Counted from the stretch's first letter, positions 27,068-37,234 are shown. The stretch is 64,000 bases of DNA from JBBQFI01 sp038237805 (GCA_038237805.1 JBBRYI010000002.1:1-64000); one strand, 5' to 3'. Numbers and translations are program-made. The notes: generated from the sequence alone by a model not told the origin.

Positions 27068-29824
27068 ATGCAAAATAAATCAACGTTGTGTACCGCGCTT
27101 ATACTCGGGACAACAGTACTGTTTGGAACCTCCGTGCGAGGCGAACAATATCAGGTCCTTCATCAATTCCATCCGAACCCAGCCAATCCCAGCGGCCTGA
27201 TCCAGGGAAGCGACGGAAACTTTTATGGAACGACCAGCCAAAGCGGCGCGAGCGGCGCCGGAACAGTCTTCAAGATGAACGCCTCAGGAGCCGTGACGAC
27301 GCTCTATTCCTTTTCGGGTAGTGATGGAGTGCGTCCTCTAGCGGCACTCGTTCAGGGGAGCGACGGGAATTTCTATGGCGCGACCAACTTCGGCGGCGCG
27401 AGCGGCCTCGGGACGGTTTTCAAAATAACTCCCACTGGCACCTTGACGACGCTTCATTCCTTTGCCGGGCCCGATGGGAAGAGTCCGCAATTCGGCAGAT
27501 GGATCCAGGCGAGTGATGGAAACCTCTACGGAACGACAATCCAAGGCGGCGCACATAGTCTAGGCACGATTTTTAAGATAACGCCTACCGATACCTTCAC
27601 GTTACTCCATTCCTTTGCTGGAAGCGATGGGTCGTATCCCTCCGCGGGGCTAATCCGCGGGACCGATGGAAACTTTTATGGGACGGCCGCCCTCGGTGGC
27701 GCGAGCGGCGTTGGCACAGTATTCAAGATGGACTCGTTAGGCACTGTAACCACGCTCCATTCTTTTGTGACAAGCGATGGCTCATATCCACAAGCTGAAC
27801 TTTTTGAGGGGAGCGATGGAAATTTCTATGGAACCACGCCCTTCGGCGGCGTGGCTAATAACGCAATTAACCGCGGCACGGTTTTCAAGATAAGTCCCGC
27901 GGGCACCTTCACCTCGCTCCATACCTTCGCGATGATCGATGGAGCGAATCCCCAAGCCGGTCTTATCAAAGGGAGCGATGGAAACTTCTATGGGACGACG
28001 AATCAAGGCGGCACGAGCAGCATGGGCACGGTTTTCAAAATGGATTCCTCAGGCAACGTAACGACGCTTCGGTCCTTTGCGGGAAGCGATGGGGCGCAGC
28101 CATCCGCCGGCCTGATCCAAACGACTGACGGAAACTTCTACGGAACGACGAATCAAGGTGGCGCGGAAAACGACGGGACGCTTTTCAAAATGAATTCTTC
28201 CGGGACCGTGACGACGCTTTATTCTTTTACGGGCGGTGATGGATACCTTCCCCGCGGCGGGCTGACTCAGGGGAGCGACGGAAACTTCTACGGAACGACT
28301 AATGTCGGCGGCGCCAGCGGCGCGACGGGAACGATTTTCAAGATGAATTCCTCGGGCACTTTGACCACACTTCATTCCTTCACCGGAAGTGACGGCGTGT
28401 ATCCCAACTACTGCCGGCTCATTGACGGGAACGACGGATTCTTCTACGGGACGACGCAATCCGGTGGCCTGAACGGCACCGGTTTTGGCACCGTTTTCAA
28501 GATAACTCCCTCTGGAGTTTTAACGACGCTTCATTCATTCGCCAGGGCTGATGGGTCGTCTCCGGCCGCCGGGTTAACCAAGGGGAGCGATGGGAATTTC
28601 TACGGATTGACAACGTTCGGCGGCTTGATGGACGACGGTACGGTTTTTAAAATAACTCCCTCCGGCACTTTCACGTCGCTCCATTCTTTTGCGGGCAGCG
28701 ATGGACAATTTCCATACGGGACGGTCATCCAGGGGAGCGACGGAAATTTCTACGGCACCACGATCCAAGGCGGTGCGAGCGGGCCCGGCACGGTTTTCAA
28801 GATGGATTCCTCGGGTACGGTCACGACACTCCATTCCTTTGTCGGAAGCGATGGAGCTCAGCCTCAAGGTGGGCTGACCTCCGGGAACGACGGGAATTTG
28901 TACGGAATGACGACAATCGGCGGCGAGGGCCACGACGCATTGAGTGGCTACGGCACGGTTTTCATGATCACTCCTATTGGCACTTTTGCCTCGATTCATT
29001 CCTTCGCAGGAAATGATGGATCCGTCCCCCTCGGCGAGCTGACTCGGGGAAGTGATGGAAATTTCTATGGAACAACGAGCCAGGGCGGCGCGAGCTTCAA
29101 CGCAGCCACATTTCAGAGTGGTTATGGCAGCGTTTTCAAGATCACCCCCGCTGGCGCTGTGACGACGCTTCATTCTTTTGCGGGAAACGCAGCGAGCGAT
29201 GGAGCACTGCCATACGGCGGGCCGATCCAGGCGGCCGATGGAAGCTTCTACGGAACAACGGAGGGCGGCGGACTTAGCTTTGTCGGTGTCGCTTACCGTC
29301 TCGCAGCTCCGACGGTGCAATTGGTCGGCGCCGTCTCACGTAAAACACACGGCATCGCAGGAACTTTCGATATCGACCTGCCGCAGGCTGGCACACTGGG
29401 TATTGAATGTCGCACGGGCGGACCTTCGAGGAATCACCAAATAGTCGTCACGTTTGCTACCGCGGTGACGTTGAGCTCCGCGTCCGTGTCATCGGGCACA
29501 GGTGCCATCTCAAGCACAACCGTGAGCGATAATCAGGTCTTCGTGAACCTAACGAACGTAGCTAACGCACAAACTATCGTCATTACGTTATTCGGTGTGA
29601 ATGATGGTTCGAATACCGGGAACGTTTCTATTCCAATGAGTGTGCTCCTTGGCGATAGCAATGCGAACAAGAGTGTCAATTCGTCGGATGTAACTCAGAC
29701 AAAGGCACAATCGGGTCAGGCAGTGACGGCTTTGAATTTTCGAGAAGACGTCACAGCCAGTGGCGCGATTAACAGCTCGGATGTCTCGCTCGTGAAATCA
29801 AAGTCCGGTACGGCGCTTCCCTAG
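27068..29824 (+). CDS. Gloeo_Verruco-type repeat protein with dockerin-like module
   Basis: 918 residues. Signal peptide about 1-24. Residues 30-745 are about 15 copies of a repeat of 46-52 residues with core LIQGSDGNFYGTTNQGG, GTVFKM-SSGTVTTLHSFAGSDG. This is the repeat described for Gloeobacter and Verrucomicrobia (TIGR03803 type), originally noted in autotransporter-like proteins; here no autotransporter barrel follows. Instead the shared module begins at AVSRKTHGIAGTFDIDLPQAG and ends KSKSGTALP. The repeats are also conserved in DNA, which makes the region prone to repeat gain and loss. Presumably secreted; function unknown. Confidence 0.85.
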   Translation: MQNKSTLCTALILGTTVLFGTSVRGEQYQVLHQFHPNPANPSGLIQGSDGNFYGTTSQSGASGAGTVFKMNASGAVTTLYSFSGSDGVRPLAALVQGSDGNFYGATNFGGASGLGTVFKITPTGTLTTLHSFAGPDGKSPQFGRWIQASDGNLYGTTIQGGAHSLGTIFKITPTDTFTLLHSFAGSDGSYPSAGLIRGTDGNFYGTAALGGASGVGTVFKMDSLGTVTTLHSFVTSDGSYPQAELFEGSDGNFYGTTPFGGVANNAINRGTVFKISPAGTFTSLHTFAMIDGANPQAGLIKGSDGNFYGTTNQGGTSSMGTVFKMDSSGNVTTLRSFAGSDGAQPSAGLIQTTDGNFYGTTNQGGAENDGTLFKMNSSGTVTTLYSFTGGDGYLPRGGLTQGSDGNFYGTTNVGGASGATGTIFKMNSSGTLTTLHSFTGSDGVYPNYCRLIDGNDGFFYGTTQSGGLNGTGFGTVFKITPSGVLTTLHSFARADGSSPAAGLTKGSDGNFYGLTTFGGLMDDGTVFKITPSGTFTSLHSFAGSDGQFPYGTVIQGSDGNFYGTTIQGGASGPGTVFKMDSSGTVTTLHSFVGSDGAQPQGGLTSGNDGNLYGMTTIGGEGHDALSGYGTVFMITPIGTFASIHSFAGNDGSVPLGELTRGSDGNFYGTTSQGGASFNAATFQSGYGSVFKITPAGAVTTLHSFAGNAASDGALPYGGPIQAADGSFYGTTEGGGLSFVGVAYRLAAPTVQLVGAVSRKTHGIAGTFDIDLPQAGTLGIECRTGGPSRNHQIVVTFATAVTLSSASVSSGTGAISSTTVSDNQVFVNLTNVANAQTIVITLFGVNDGSNTGNVSIPMSVLLGDSNANKSVNSSDVTQTKAQSGQAVTALNFREDVTASGAINSSDVSLVKSKSGTALP

Positions 29825-30010
29825 CACTTGTTCGCCTGCGGTTTTCATCGAACCCAATAAGTCCCCCGATCGAAGGAAAAAACATCTACAGGCGATCTTA
29901 ACCGCACCCAGACACGAATTACTTGTGAGGTCCTAGGATAAATTCCGTTTTGCCTGTCCTAACCGGGGTTGAACTATGCCGCCTCGTAAACCTACACAAA
30001 GCAAATCTCC

Positions 30011-33000
30011 ATGAAAGCGAATCCCACTTCCCACTCCGGGCTTTTTAATCCCCGCATCTTACTAGCGTTCACTCTTTGTTCTGTCGCTGTCCTGTTCGTA
30101 ATGTTGAGTTTTGCGTCAATGCCGCCAACAAGCAATGTGACCGTTCCCTCGACCATCGGCCAGACAGTTACGAAGACTTGGACAGGCACGATCCCGCCGC
30201 TTGCGAACGCGTCGAGCAATTGTGCCGTACTTGCTGATACCCCGGCTGCGGATACGCATACATCGACCATCAACGTACCGGCAGGCATCTACAGCACGCT
30301 TTCGGCGAAGTTCGAGTTTAAGATCACTTGGGATGGAGCGTCCGGGAATGACGAAGTCCTTACTGTCGTTGGTCCTGCCGGCGAGGTCGGCTCGAGCGAT
30401 GGAGGCAATCCAATCGAGGTAGTGGCCGCAAATAATCTCGTTGCTGGCGCCTACAAGATCATCGCCTGCGGCTTTGTCAGCGGACCCACTCCGCAGGCGT
30501 ACAACGGAACGTTGACGATTACCACTGTGGGTGTCGAGCCGCCACCACCACCCAACTATACGACCGGCGCGATTACCTTTGGACCCGCGACTGTAGTCGA
30601 CTTCCAGCGCACGGAGGGGGAGCCGCTCCTGCATCTCGACAAGGACGCGAAGTACTGGGACAGCGGTCCATGGGGCTTCAGCACAACACAATCATTTATG
30701 CATCGCTCGGTCGACAGCGGAGATCAGTTCAACGTTGTCAGTCCTACTGCGTTGAGGCCAAACCCGCCGCCGGGCGGCGGCGATACCACGCACGCCATCG
30801 ACGACCAAGGGTTCGTTTACTTCGGTGATCTCGAAGGCGCGCTGGAAGAACTCGACTGCTCGGTCTCGAACGACAACGGCAACACTTGGAAGAAGAATCC
30901 AGCCTGCGTTCCGATCACGGGTACCGATCGACAGTGGCTTGCAATCGACAATGGATCGAATCACACCATCGGCGCGGCCGGTGCCGCCGACAACACCGTC
31001 TTCTACGCCTATCACGATGTCGCTGCTGGACATCTGATCTACTCATCACCCGGCTCGACGGGGACGGCTGACGTCATGGGTGGCCTCGTCTTTACCAGCG
31101 CCGTAGCGTCTCCCACTGGGCTTTTCTATTCAGGCGGAGGCAACTGCGGGGAGCTCGTCTTCGATCCCGTTACTCGCAATCTTTATTACTCATGCTCGGC
31201 GACGAACCACATCGAGGTCATAGTCGGACATGTCAACCCGGGCCAGCGCACCGGGCTCACCTTTACGACCCACGTCCTTCCGAATTCACCGGGCGGTTCG
31301 GTCAGCAATCTATTCCCGCCAATCACCGTCGATAGCGCTGGAAACGTTTATGTAGTCTGGAGTGACCCCGGCGACCATAACCTCTATTACGCATATTCGA
31401 CCAATCAGGGGAACACCTGGCAGCCCACAGTTAAGGTCAATGCGCCGCCCGCGAAGTCGAACGTCTTCGCGTGGGCCGAGGCCGGAACAGCTGGAAATCT
31501 CGTCGCAATCTGGCTCGGCAACGACTCGGCCACACTTAGCGATAACATGCCAAATTTTGGCAGCAATCCCGCTGGCGCGACCGCTTTTCCGTGGTTTGGC
31601 TACGTGTCCCTGATCCGGAATGCGAATACGCCTAGTCCAACCTTCGAGCAGGATCGGTTCACAGAAAAACCGATGCACTACGGCCAGATTTGCAATAGCG
31701 GCATCGGCTGTACGGCTTCGATGGGTGATCGCGTGATGGCCGACTTCCTGTCGGTGGATCTCGCTCCTGATGGCGCCATCCAGATAATATTTAACGACGT
31801 GTCGAGCCAGTATCACGGGGCTCATCTGTTTCTCGCGCGACAGCGCACTGGGCCAACTCCGACCGGGACGACGCTGAGTAAGGCCACTCCCATAAGTCCG
31901 GTATTCGATCCAACTGGCGATGCGCAAGTGCCACATTATTCACCGACCGGCGCTGGAGCGAATCTTCCTCAACTGGACTTTACACAGGTCAGCATGACCC
32001 AACCCAACGCCACCACACTCCGCGTTTCAATGACGTTGAACAGCCTGGCCAGCCTCCTCCCGCCGACCGGCAAGGCGGACACATTTTGGATCACGCGTTT
32101 TCAGGCACTATCGAGAGACGATACGAACGTAACGAATGTTTATCGCGTCTTCTATGTCGGCGCTGAATCGGTTGGCGGAGCAGCGCCGATTTTCTTTGCC
32201 GGCAGTCCGACCAGGGACGGCCCGCCGGCTGGCTGCACCACAACTACACCGGGCACGTGCAAGGTTGTGCAATATCCCGCCGAGATCACTAACCTAACGG
32301 GACCGGTGACTGGCTCAGTCAATGGCAATACGATCTGCGTAGACATACCGCTTAGCGCGTTCGGCGCCAACCGACCCATTGGCAACCCTCTTTATAATGT
32401 CGCTGCCTTTAGCGGCGGCCGAAACAATGTCGTAGCTGACGTCTACACCGAAGGGGACTCGACGCGCTCGTTCGACTTCACGCTGGGTAATGTTACGACA
32501 ACACCGTTGCTTAGTGTCGTCTCCAGAAAAGTTCACGGTCCTGCTGGCACCTTCGATATCAATCTGCCACTCACCGGGCCACGCGGAGTTGAATGCCGCA
32601 ATCCCGGCTCGACTGGTGACGCAGGTGTCGATTACAAGTTAATCTTTAGCTTTGCCGGTGCGGTGACGAGCTGCGGAACAGCCAGCACTGGCACCGTAAG
32701 CAGCGGACCGGCGGCAAACCAATGCACAGTCAAGCTTACGGGCGTGCCCAATGCCCAGTATCTCACGGTTAGCCTAACCGGAGTGAACGTGCCTACGGCC
32801 TGTCCTCCGTTCACCGGTAACGCTGCCGCGACAATGGGTGTGCTCCTCGGCGACACGAACGCCAACGGCACGGTGAACTCAACTGATGTCAGTCAGACAA
32901 AAACTGATTCCGGAAAGCTGGCCGATAATAGCACTTTCCGCAGGGATGTGAGCGTTAGCGGCGTTATTAACAGCACCGATGTTTCGATAGTAAAATCGAA

Positions 33001-33064
33001 GTCAGGCACTGGGTTGCCTTCCGATCCGCAACAAGACAGACGGACGTCCCCAACAACACGTTAA
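30011..33064 (+). CDS. Secreted sialidase-like propeller protein with dockerin-like module
   Basis: 1017 residues. Membrane-spanning signal sequence at about 14-36 (ILLAFTLCSVAVLFVMLSFA). About 55-175 is a prepeptidase-like beta domain (TWDGASGNDEVLTVVGPAG). From about 185 to 620 comes a propeller with SVDSGDQFNVVSPT, VSNDNGNTWKKNP, DRQWLAIDNG and YSTNQGNTWQPTV. The beta domain VSMTLNSLASLLPPTGKADTFWITRFQ follows. The shared module starts at VVSRKVHGPAGTFDINLPLTG; the usual SGTALP end is SGTGLP followed by about 13 extra residues. Clear tandem homologue of the next gene (33168), sharing the whole propeller and C-terminal part. Confidence 0.8.
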   Translation: MKANPTSHSGLFNPRILLAFTLCSVAVLFVMLSFASMPPTSNVTVPSTIGQTVTKTWTGTIPPLANASSNCAVLADTPAADTHTSTINVPAGIYSTLSAKFEFKITWDGASGNDEVLTVVGPAGEVGSSDGGNPIEVVAANNLVAGAYKIIACGFVSGPTPQAYNGTLTITTVGVEPPPPPNYTTGAITFGPATVVDFQRTEGEPLLHLDKDAKYWDSGPWGFSTTQSFMHRSVDSGDQFNVVSPTALRPNPPPGGGDTTHAIDDQGFVYFGDLEGALEELDCSVSNDNGNTWKKNPACVPITGTDRQWLAIDNGSNHTIGAAGAADNTVFYAYHDVAAGHLIYSSPGSTGTADVMGGLVFTSAVASPTGLFYSGGGNCGELVFDPVTRNLYYSCSATNHIEVIVGHVNPGQRTGLTFTTHVLPNSPGGSVSNLFPPITVDSAGNVYVVWSDPGDHNLYYAYSTNQGNTWQPTVKVNAPPAKSNVFAWAEAGTAGNLVAIWLGNDSATLSDNMPNFGSNPAGATAFPWFGYVSLIRNANTPSPTFEQDRFTEKPMHYGQICNSGIGCTASMGDRVMADFLSVDLAPDGAIQIIFNDVSSQYHGAHLFLARQRTGPTPTGTTLSKATPISPVFDPTGDAQVPHYSPTGAGANLPQLDFTQVSMTQPNATTLRVSMTLNSLASLLPPTGKADTFWITRFQALSRDDTNVTNVYRVFYVGAESVGGAAPIFFAGSPTRDGPPAGCTTTTPGTCKVVQYPAEITNLTGPVTGSVNGNTICVDIPLSAFGANRPIGNPLYNVAAFSGGRNNVVADVYTEGDSTRSFDFTLGNVTTTPLLSVVSRKVHGPAGTFDINLPLTGPRGVECRNPGSTGDAGVDYKLIFSFAGAVTSCGTASTGTVSSGPAANQCTVKLTGVPNAQYLTVSLTGVNVPTACPPFTGNAAATMGVLLGDTNANGTVNSTDVSQTKTDSGKLADNSTFRRDVSVSGVINSTDVSIVKSKSGTGLPSDPQQDRRTSPTTR

Positions 33065-33082
33065 TAGAGATAGTTCGGACTA

Positions 33083-33136
33083 GCCTAACGAGTATTCGCG
33101 TGAACTCACTCGAGCGTGTGTTTACAACTCGTTAGG
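33083..33136. repeat. Inverted pair of the GCCTAACGAGT motif
   Basis: GCCTAACGAGT at 33083-33093 and its inverse ACTCGTTAGG at 33127-33136 lie 33 bases apart in the gap between two tandem genes. The arms can form a 10-bp stem, so the pair may also end transcription of the gene at 30011, as paired uptake sequences do in Neisseria and Haemophilus. Confidence 0.6.
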
Positions 33137-33167
33137 TAGGCCCGATTGCTGTAATCGGAAACAGTTT

Positions 33168-35858
33168 ATGAAAAAAAGCTCCTCTTCTGTAATAGCTCGC
33201 GCCACCATCAGCGCACTCTTTCTCATCACCAGCCTTGTGCTCGTGGTGCTCGCGGTGAACATTAACGCGCTCGACAAAAAGCGGGTGTTGACCGACCCCC
33301 CCACCAAGACAGCGACGCGGACGAATAAGCCCGCCGGTCCCGCGACCCCAAGCGTTAACGCCGTTCCAATTACTTTTGGTCCGGCGACGGTCGCGGATGC
33401 CCAACGTACCGAAGGCGAACCGATTAATTGGTACGACAAGTTCGGTAACTATTGGACCGCAGGACCCTTTGGCTTTGTGAGCGGTTTCTCTTTCGTCCAG
33501 CGTTCCACCGACAATGGCGATCAATTTAATATTGTCAGTTCCACGGGCACGCGCCCAGACCCACCGCGCGGTGGAGGCGACAGCGAAATCGTCACCGACG
33601 ATCAGGGTTTTGTCTATTACGTGGATTTGCAAGACGATAACTTTGGTACGGCGGTGAGCAACGACAATGGGAACACTTGGCGCAAAAACTATGTCGCCGT
33701 CGCAGGCGCCGTCACCGATCGTCAATGGCTCGTCTTCGATAATGGGCTGACCGGGAGCGCAGACGACAACACGATCTTTCTTTTCGAAAACGATTTGCTC
33801 GGGCAAACGGTCGTTTCCTCGCCCGGCTCGACAGGCGACACGGATGCGATGGGTGGGCTGGTGTGGCAACAGGCGGTGAGCCGGACGAGCAACATCAACG
33901 ACGGCTCGCCGTGCGGGCAGGCGCGTTTCGATACCATCAGTCGCATCATGTATTACCCGTGCGCGAACGGCAATCACATCGAAATTACCAAATTGCACGT
34001 GGACCCAGGTCAGCGCACCGGGCTTACCTTCACCAAAGTCAATACACCCGCATCGCCCGGCGGTTCGGTGGGCGCGATTTTCCCGAACCTGTCCATTGAT
34101 TCTGCTGGAAATATCTACGCGGTGTGGATCGACGACAGCAATCATCAGGTCTATTTCTCCGCTTCCACCAATCAAGGCGGGACGTGGGGACCTGTGACCC
34201 AGATCAACAGCGCGCCCGCGAACAACAACGTCTTTGTCTGGGCGAACGCGGGTGTGAGTGGACGACTCGCCGTCGCATGGATTGGCAACGTGGACACGAC
34301 GCCCAGCGACAATATGCCATCCTGGTTCAATAACCGCGTCACGGCGACCGCGTTCAAGTGGTATGGCTATGCCGCGTTGGTCACGGACGCGACCACGGCA
34401 CCCAGCGTAACGCAAGCGCGCTTCACCGAAAAGCCGATGTACTATGGCCAAATCTGCAGCGGCGGTCTCGGCTGTACGGTTTCGATGGGTGACCGTACCA
34501 TGGCGGATTTTTTCGCGTTGAGGATTGACCCTGCCGACGGCGCGATGCGGATTATTTACAACGATGTGACGAGCCAACATCACGGCGCGCATCTCTTTGA
34601 AGAGCGTCAGTTGACCGGACCAACAGCGGTCGGCAACACTCTTAACTATCCACTGCCGCCCAATCCGATGAACGACCCGACCGGCGACGCGCAAGTGCCG
34701 CATTATGTCCCAGTGACGGGACCCGGCGCGAACCAGCCGCAGCTCGACTTTACGCAGCTGCGCGTCAGCCAGCCCACCGCCAACATGCTCCGCTTTCAGA
34801 TGACGCTAAACAATCTCTCCAGCCTCCTCCCGCCTCCGGGGAAAGCGAACGCATTTTGGATCACGCGCTTTCAGGCGCAGTCCGTTGGCGACTCGAATGG
34901 GACGCCCGGCACGGAAGAAGCCTATCGCATCTTTTACGTCGGCGCAGAATCGGCCGCGGGACAGGCGCCCACTTTCTTCGCCGGCAGCGGCAACGCAGCC
35001 GACGCGACGACGCACGCGCCGGGTAATGGCTGTTTGCCTACATCCGCGCCGGGAGCTTGCAAGATCGTTTTTTATCCGGCGGAGGTTACCGCAACCGGTT
35101 GTAAGACGGGCAACACCTTCTTGATTGATGTTCCACTGACGAACGGCTTTGGCACGGGTCGCCCCATCAACGGCACGACGCTTTACAACGTGACCGCGTT
35201 CAGCGGCGGACGCAACACTGCAGACGACGTCTACGCCGACGCCGACTCGACGCGCTCGTTCGATTTTCCACTCGGCAATATTTCTGGGCCGTCCGCGTTG
35301 CTTAGTGTCGTCTCCAGAAAAATCCACGGTCCTGCTGGCACGTTCGATATCAATTTGCCGCTCACTGGACCGCGCGGAGTTGAATGCCGCAATCCCGGCT
35401 CGACTGGCGATTCTGGCGTCGATTACAAAATGATCTTCAGTTTTTCAGGTGCTGTGACGAGTTGCGGCAGCGCCAGCACTGGCACGCTAAGCAGCGGCCC
35501 CAGCCCGAACCAATGTACAGTGAAGCTCACCGGTCTCCCCAATGCCCAATACATCACTGTTACCTTGACCGGAGTGAGCGTGCCCACGGCATGTCCCACC
35601 CCGTTCGTCGGTAACGTTGCCGGGACAATGGGACTGCTTGTTGGCGATACTACCGGCGACGGCACAGTGAACGCCTCCGATGTCAGTCAGACAAAAGTGC
35701 AAAGCGGAACGGCTGCGAACAGTTCCGATTTCCGCACCGATGTAGCGGTAAACGGCTTGATTAATAGCTCCGATATCTCTGTCGTGAAATCGAAGTCTGG
35801 CACGGCACTGCCTTCGCCGCCATCTCCACCGTCAAGGCCTGCGGCGGAACGGCAATAA
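33168..35858 (+). CDS. Secreted sialidase-like propeller protein with dockerin-like module
   Basis: 896 residues. Signal sequence about 10-32 (RATISALFLITSLVLVVLAV), close to that of the gene at 14129. It lacks the prepeptidase-like domain of its neighbour and goes straight into the propeller (PITFGPATVADAQRTEGEP; STDNGDQFNIVSS; VSNDNGNTWRKNY; STNQGGTWGPV). The beta domain MTLNNLSSLLPPPGKANAFWITRFQ follows, then the shared module from VVSRKIHGPAGTFDINLPLTG to SGTALP plus a proline-rich tail PSPPSPPSRPAAERQ. Tandem duplicate of the gene at 30011; the first part of the module is nearly identical in DNA. Confidence 0.82.
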   Translation: MKKSSSSVIARATISALFLITSLVLVVLAVNINALDKKRVLTDPPTKTATRTNKPAGPATPSVNAVPITFGPATVADAQRTEGEPINWYDKFGNYWTAGPFGFVSGFSFVQRSTDNGDQFNIVSSTGTRPDPPRGGGDSEIVTDDQGFVYYVDLQDDNFGTAVSNDNGNTWRKNYVAVAGAVTDRQWLVFDNGLTGSADDNTIFLFENDLLGQTVVSSPGSTGDTDAMGGLVWQQAVSRTSNINDGSPCGQARFDTISRIMYYPCANGNHIEITKLHVDPGQRTGLTFTKVNTPASPGGSVGAIFPNLSIDSAGNIYAVWIDDSNHQVYFSASTNQGGTWGPVTQINSAPANNNVFVWANAGVSGRLAVAWIGNVDTTPSDNMPSWFNNRVTATAFKWYGYAALVTDATTAPSVTQARFTEKPMYYGQICSGGLGCTVSMGDRTMADFFALRIDPADGAMRIIYNDVTSQHHGAHLFEERQLTGPTAVGNTLNYPLPPNPMNDPTGDAQVPHYVPVTGPGANQPQLDFTQLRVSQPTANMLRFQMTLNNLSSLLPPPGKANAFWITRFQAQSVGDSNGTPGTEEAYRIFYVGAESAAGQAPTFFAGSGNAADATTHAPGNGCLPTSAPGACKIVFYPAEVTATGCKTGNTFLIDVPLTNGFGTGRPINGTTLYNVTAFSGGRNTADDVYADADSTRSFDFPLGNISGPSALLSVVSRKIHGPAGTFDINLPLTGPRGVECRNPGSTGDSGVDYKMIFSFSGAVTSCGSASTGTLSSGPSPNQCTVKLTGLPNAQYITVTLTGVSVPTACPTPFVGNVAGTMGLLVGDTTGDGTVNASDVSQTKVQSGTAANSSDFRTDVAVNGLINSSDISVVKSKSGTALPSPPSPPSRPAAERQ

Positions 35859-35876
35859 AACGATAGTTTGTTCCCT

Positions 35877-37223
35877 TTAACTTTTACCTAACGAGTACGC
35901 GCGCACCACCCAGTCGAGGGCCTCTGCCCGGCTCGTTAGGCTGCCCTCAAGCTGTCGTGTCTCGACCGCTTCGAGAATTTCCCCAAACTCCGGGCCGGGT
36001 TTCAAACCGAGCGCGATCAGATCATCGCCCCGCACCAACGGTGGCGGAATGATGGGCTCGTTTGCGAACTCTTCGCGTTTGCGCTGGAGAAAATGGTAAT
36101 TCTCCATCATGCGATGGCTGCTGGCGCAATCGACGCGGTGCAATTCCAACTCTTCATCAAAAGTCGGACGCGCCATGAAACGTTTCAGTTTCGCCACACG
36201 CATGCGCGGCACATCTTTGAAGACCATGTGTTGCCGCACCATTTCCACCGTCGCGTCGATCTCGGCGCGCGAAAATCGCAAACGCTCCAAGATTTGCTCC
36301 GTCATTTCCGCGCCGATGCGATCGTGCGCATTGAAACGGATGCGCCCCGTCTCATCTACAGTCGCAGTGCAGGGTTTAGCGACATCGTGAAGTAAGACAG
36401 AGAAGACGAGCGGCACCGAGACGGTCTCGGGCAGCAATTTCAACATTAAGCGCGTATGTCGAAACACGTCGCCTTCCGGATGAAATTGCTCGGGCTGCTC
36501 GCAACCTTTCATCGCATCCAGTTCCGGCAGGATCGTCCGCATTAATCCACTTTCATCGAGCAGATCCCAACCAGATACTCGATTTGGGGAGAGGAAAATC
36601 CGCACAAGCTCTTCTCGAATTCTTTCCGCGCTGATATCATTAATCTGCGGAGCGGATTGCTGCAGCGCTTTCCATGTTGCTGGTTCAATCGCGAAACCAA
36701 GCACGGTTGCGAAGCGAATCGCGCGCAGCATTCGTAAGCGATCCTCGGCAAACCGCTGCGCCGGATCGCCAATCGCGCGAATTAATTTCGCCTCGAGATC
36801 GGCGCGGCCCCCGACGAAATCAATGACTTCTTCCTTCTCCGGATCGAAAAACATTCCGTTGATCGTGAAATCGCGCCGCTTCGCGTCCTCTTCAGCGGAA
36901 GAGAAATGCACTTCAGTCGGTCGCCGGCCGTCGAGATAAACTCCGTCTGAACGAAACGTCGCGACCTCGAATTGAAATCCATCTTCCAAAACCACGATAA
37001 CGCCAAAGTGTGCGCCCACTGCGTAGGTGCGCGAAAAAATCTTCTGCACTTCTTCTGGTCGCGCGTTCGTCGCGACATCGAAGTCTTTCGGTGTTTCACC
37101 GCGAATGAGATCTCGGACACAACCGCCGGCGAAGTACGCGACATGACCATGTTCGCGCAAGCGCGCGACAACTTTCCGCGCCGCGATTTCCATCGGCGAT
37201 TGTTCTCTTTCCGTCTGGCGCAT
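35877..37223 (-). CDS. cca: CCA tRNA nucleotidyltransferase / poly(A) polymerase family, with HD domain
   Basis: 448 residues. The nucleotidyltransferase signature is FAGGCVRDLIRGETPKDFDVAT at about 31-52, with GG and the DxD metal ligands. The neck region RRDFTINGMFFDP and EDRLRMLRAIRFA follow. The C-terminal half has an HD-type motif, FSVLLHDVAKPC, at about residue 285. The class adds or repairs the CCA end of tRNA; poly(A) polymerase (PcnB) is the alternative, but the HD domain favours CCA-type. The last 20 codons contain two inverted copies of the window motif (35887-35897 and 35932-35941), one encoding S-L-G-K before the stop. ATG at 37223; ATG at 37193 is possible. Confidence 0.88.
   Translation of the reverse strand: MRQTEREQSPMEIAARKVVARLREHGHVAYFAGGCVRDLIRGETPKDFDVATNARPEEVQKIFSRTYAVGAHFGVIVVLEDGFQFEVATFRSDGVYLDGRRPTEVHFSSAEEDAKRRDFTINGMFFDPEKEEVIDFVGGRADLEAKLIRAIGDPAQRFAEDRLRMLRAIRFATVLGFAIEPATWKALQQSAPQINDISAERIREELVRIFLSPNRVSGWDLLDESGLMRTILPELDAMKGCEQPEQFHPEGDVFRHTRLMLKLLPETVSVPLVFSVLLHDVAKPCTATVDETGRIRFNAHDRIGAEMTEQILERLRFSRAEIDATVEMVRQHMVFKDVPRMRVAKLKRFMARPTFDEELELHRVDCASSHRMMENYHFLQRKREEFANEPIIPPPLVRGDDLIALGLKPGPEFGEILEAVETRQLEGSLTSRAEALDWVVRAYSLGKS
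35887..35941. repeat. Inverted pair of the CCTAACGAG motif inside the 3' end of cca
   Basis: CCTAACGAGTA at 35887 and CTCGTTAGGC at 35932-35941, 9-bp arms, about 36 bases apart. Same size and shape as the pair at 33083-33136, but fully within coding sequence. Located between convergent genes, where it could act as a terminator for both. Confidence 0.55.
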
Positions 37224-37234
37224 CCAGTCTTAAT

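Noticed and set aside
27200..29300. Regular tandem repeats resembling a CRISPR array or satellite.
   Set aside because: The period is about 140-155 bases, in frame, and encodes the GSDGNFYGTT repeat; no short identical repeats with unique spacers.
27068..29824. Autotransporter, because of the Gloeo_Verruco-type repeats.
   Set aside because: The C-terminus is the dockerin-like module, with no beta-barrel translocator domain.
33083..33136. Integron attC site: GCCTAAC and GTTAGGC match the RYYYAAC / GTTRRRY core sites, and the paired forms have attC-like length.
   Set aside because: The word occurs singly inside many conserved housekeeping genes, the conservation extends beyond the core into GAGTAAT, and there is no integrase and no cassette-like array of small genes.
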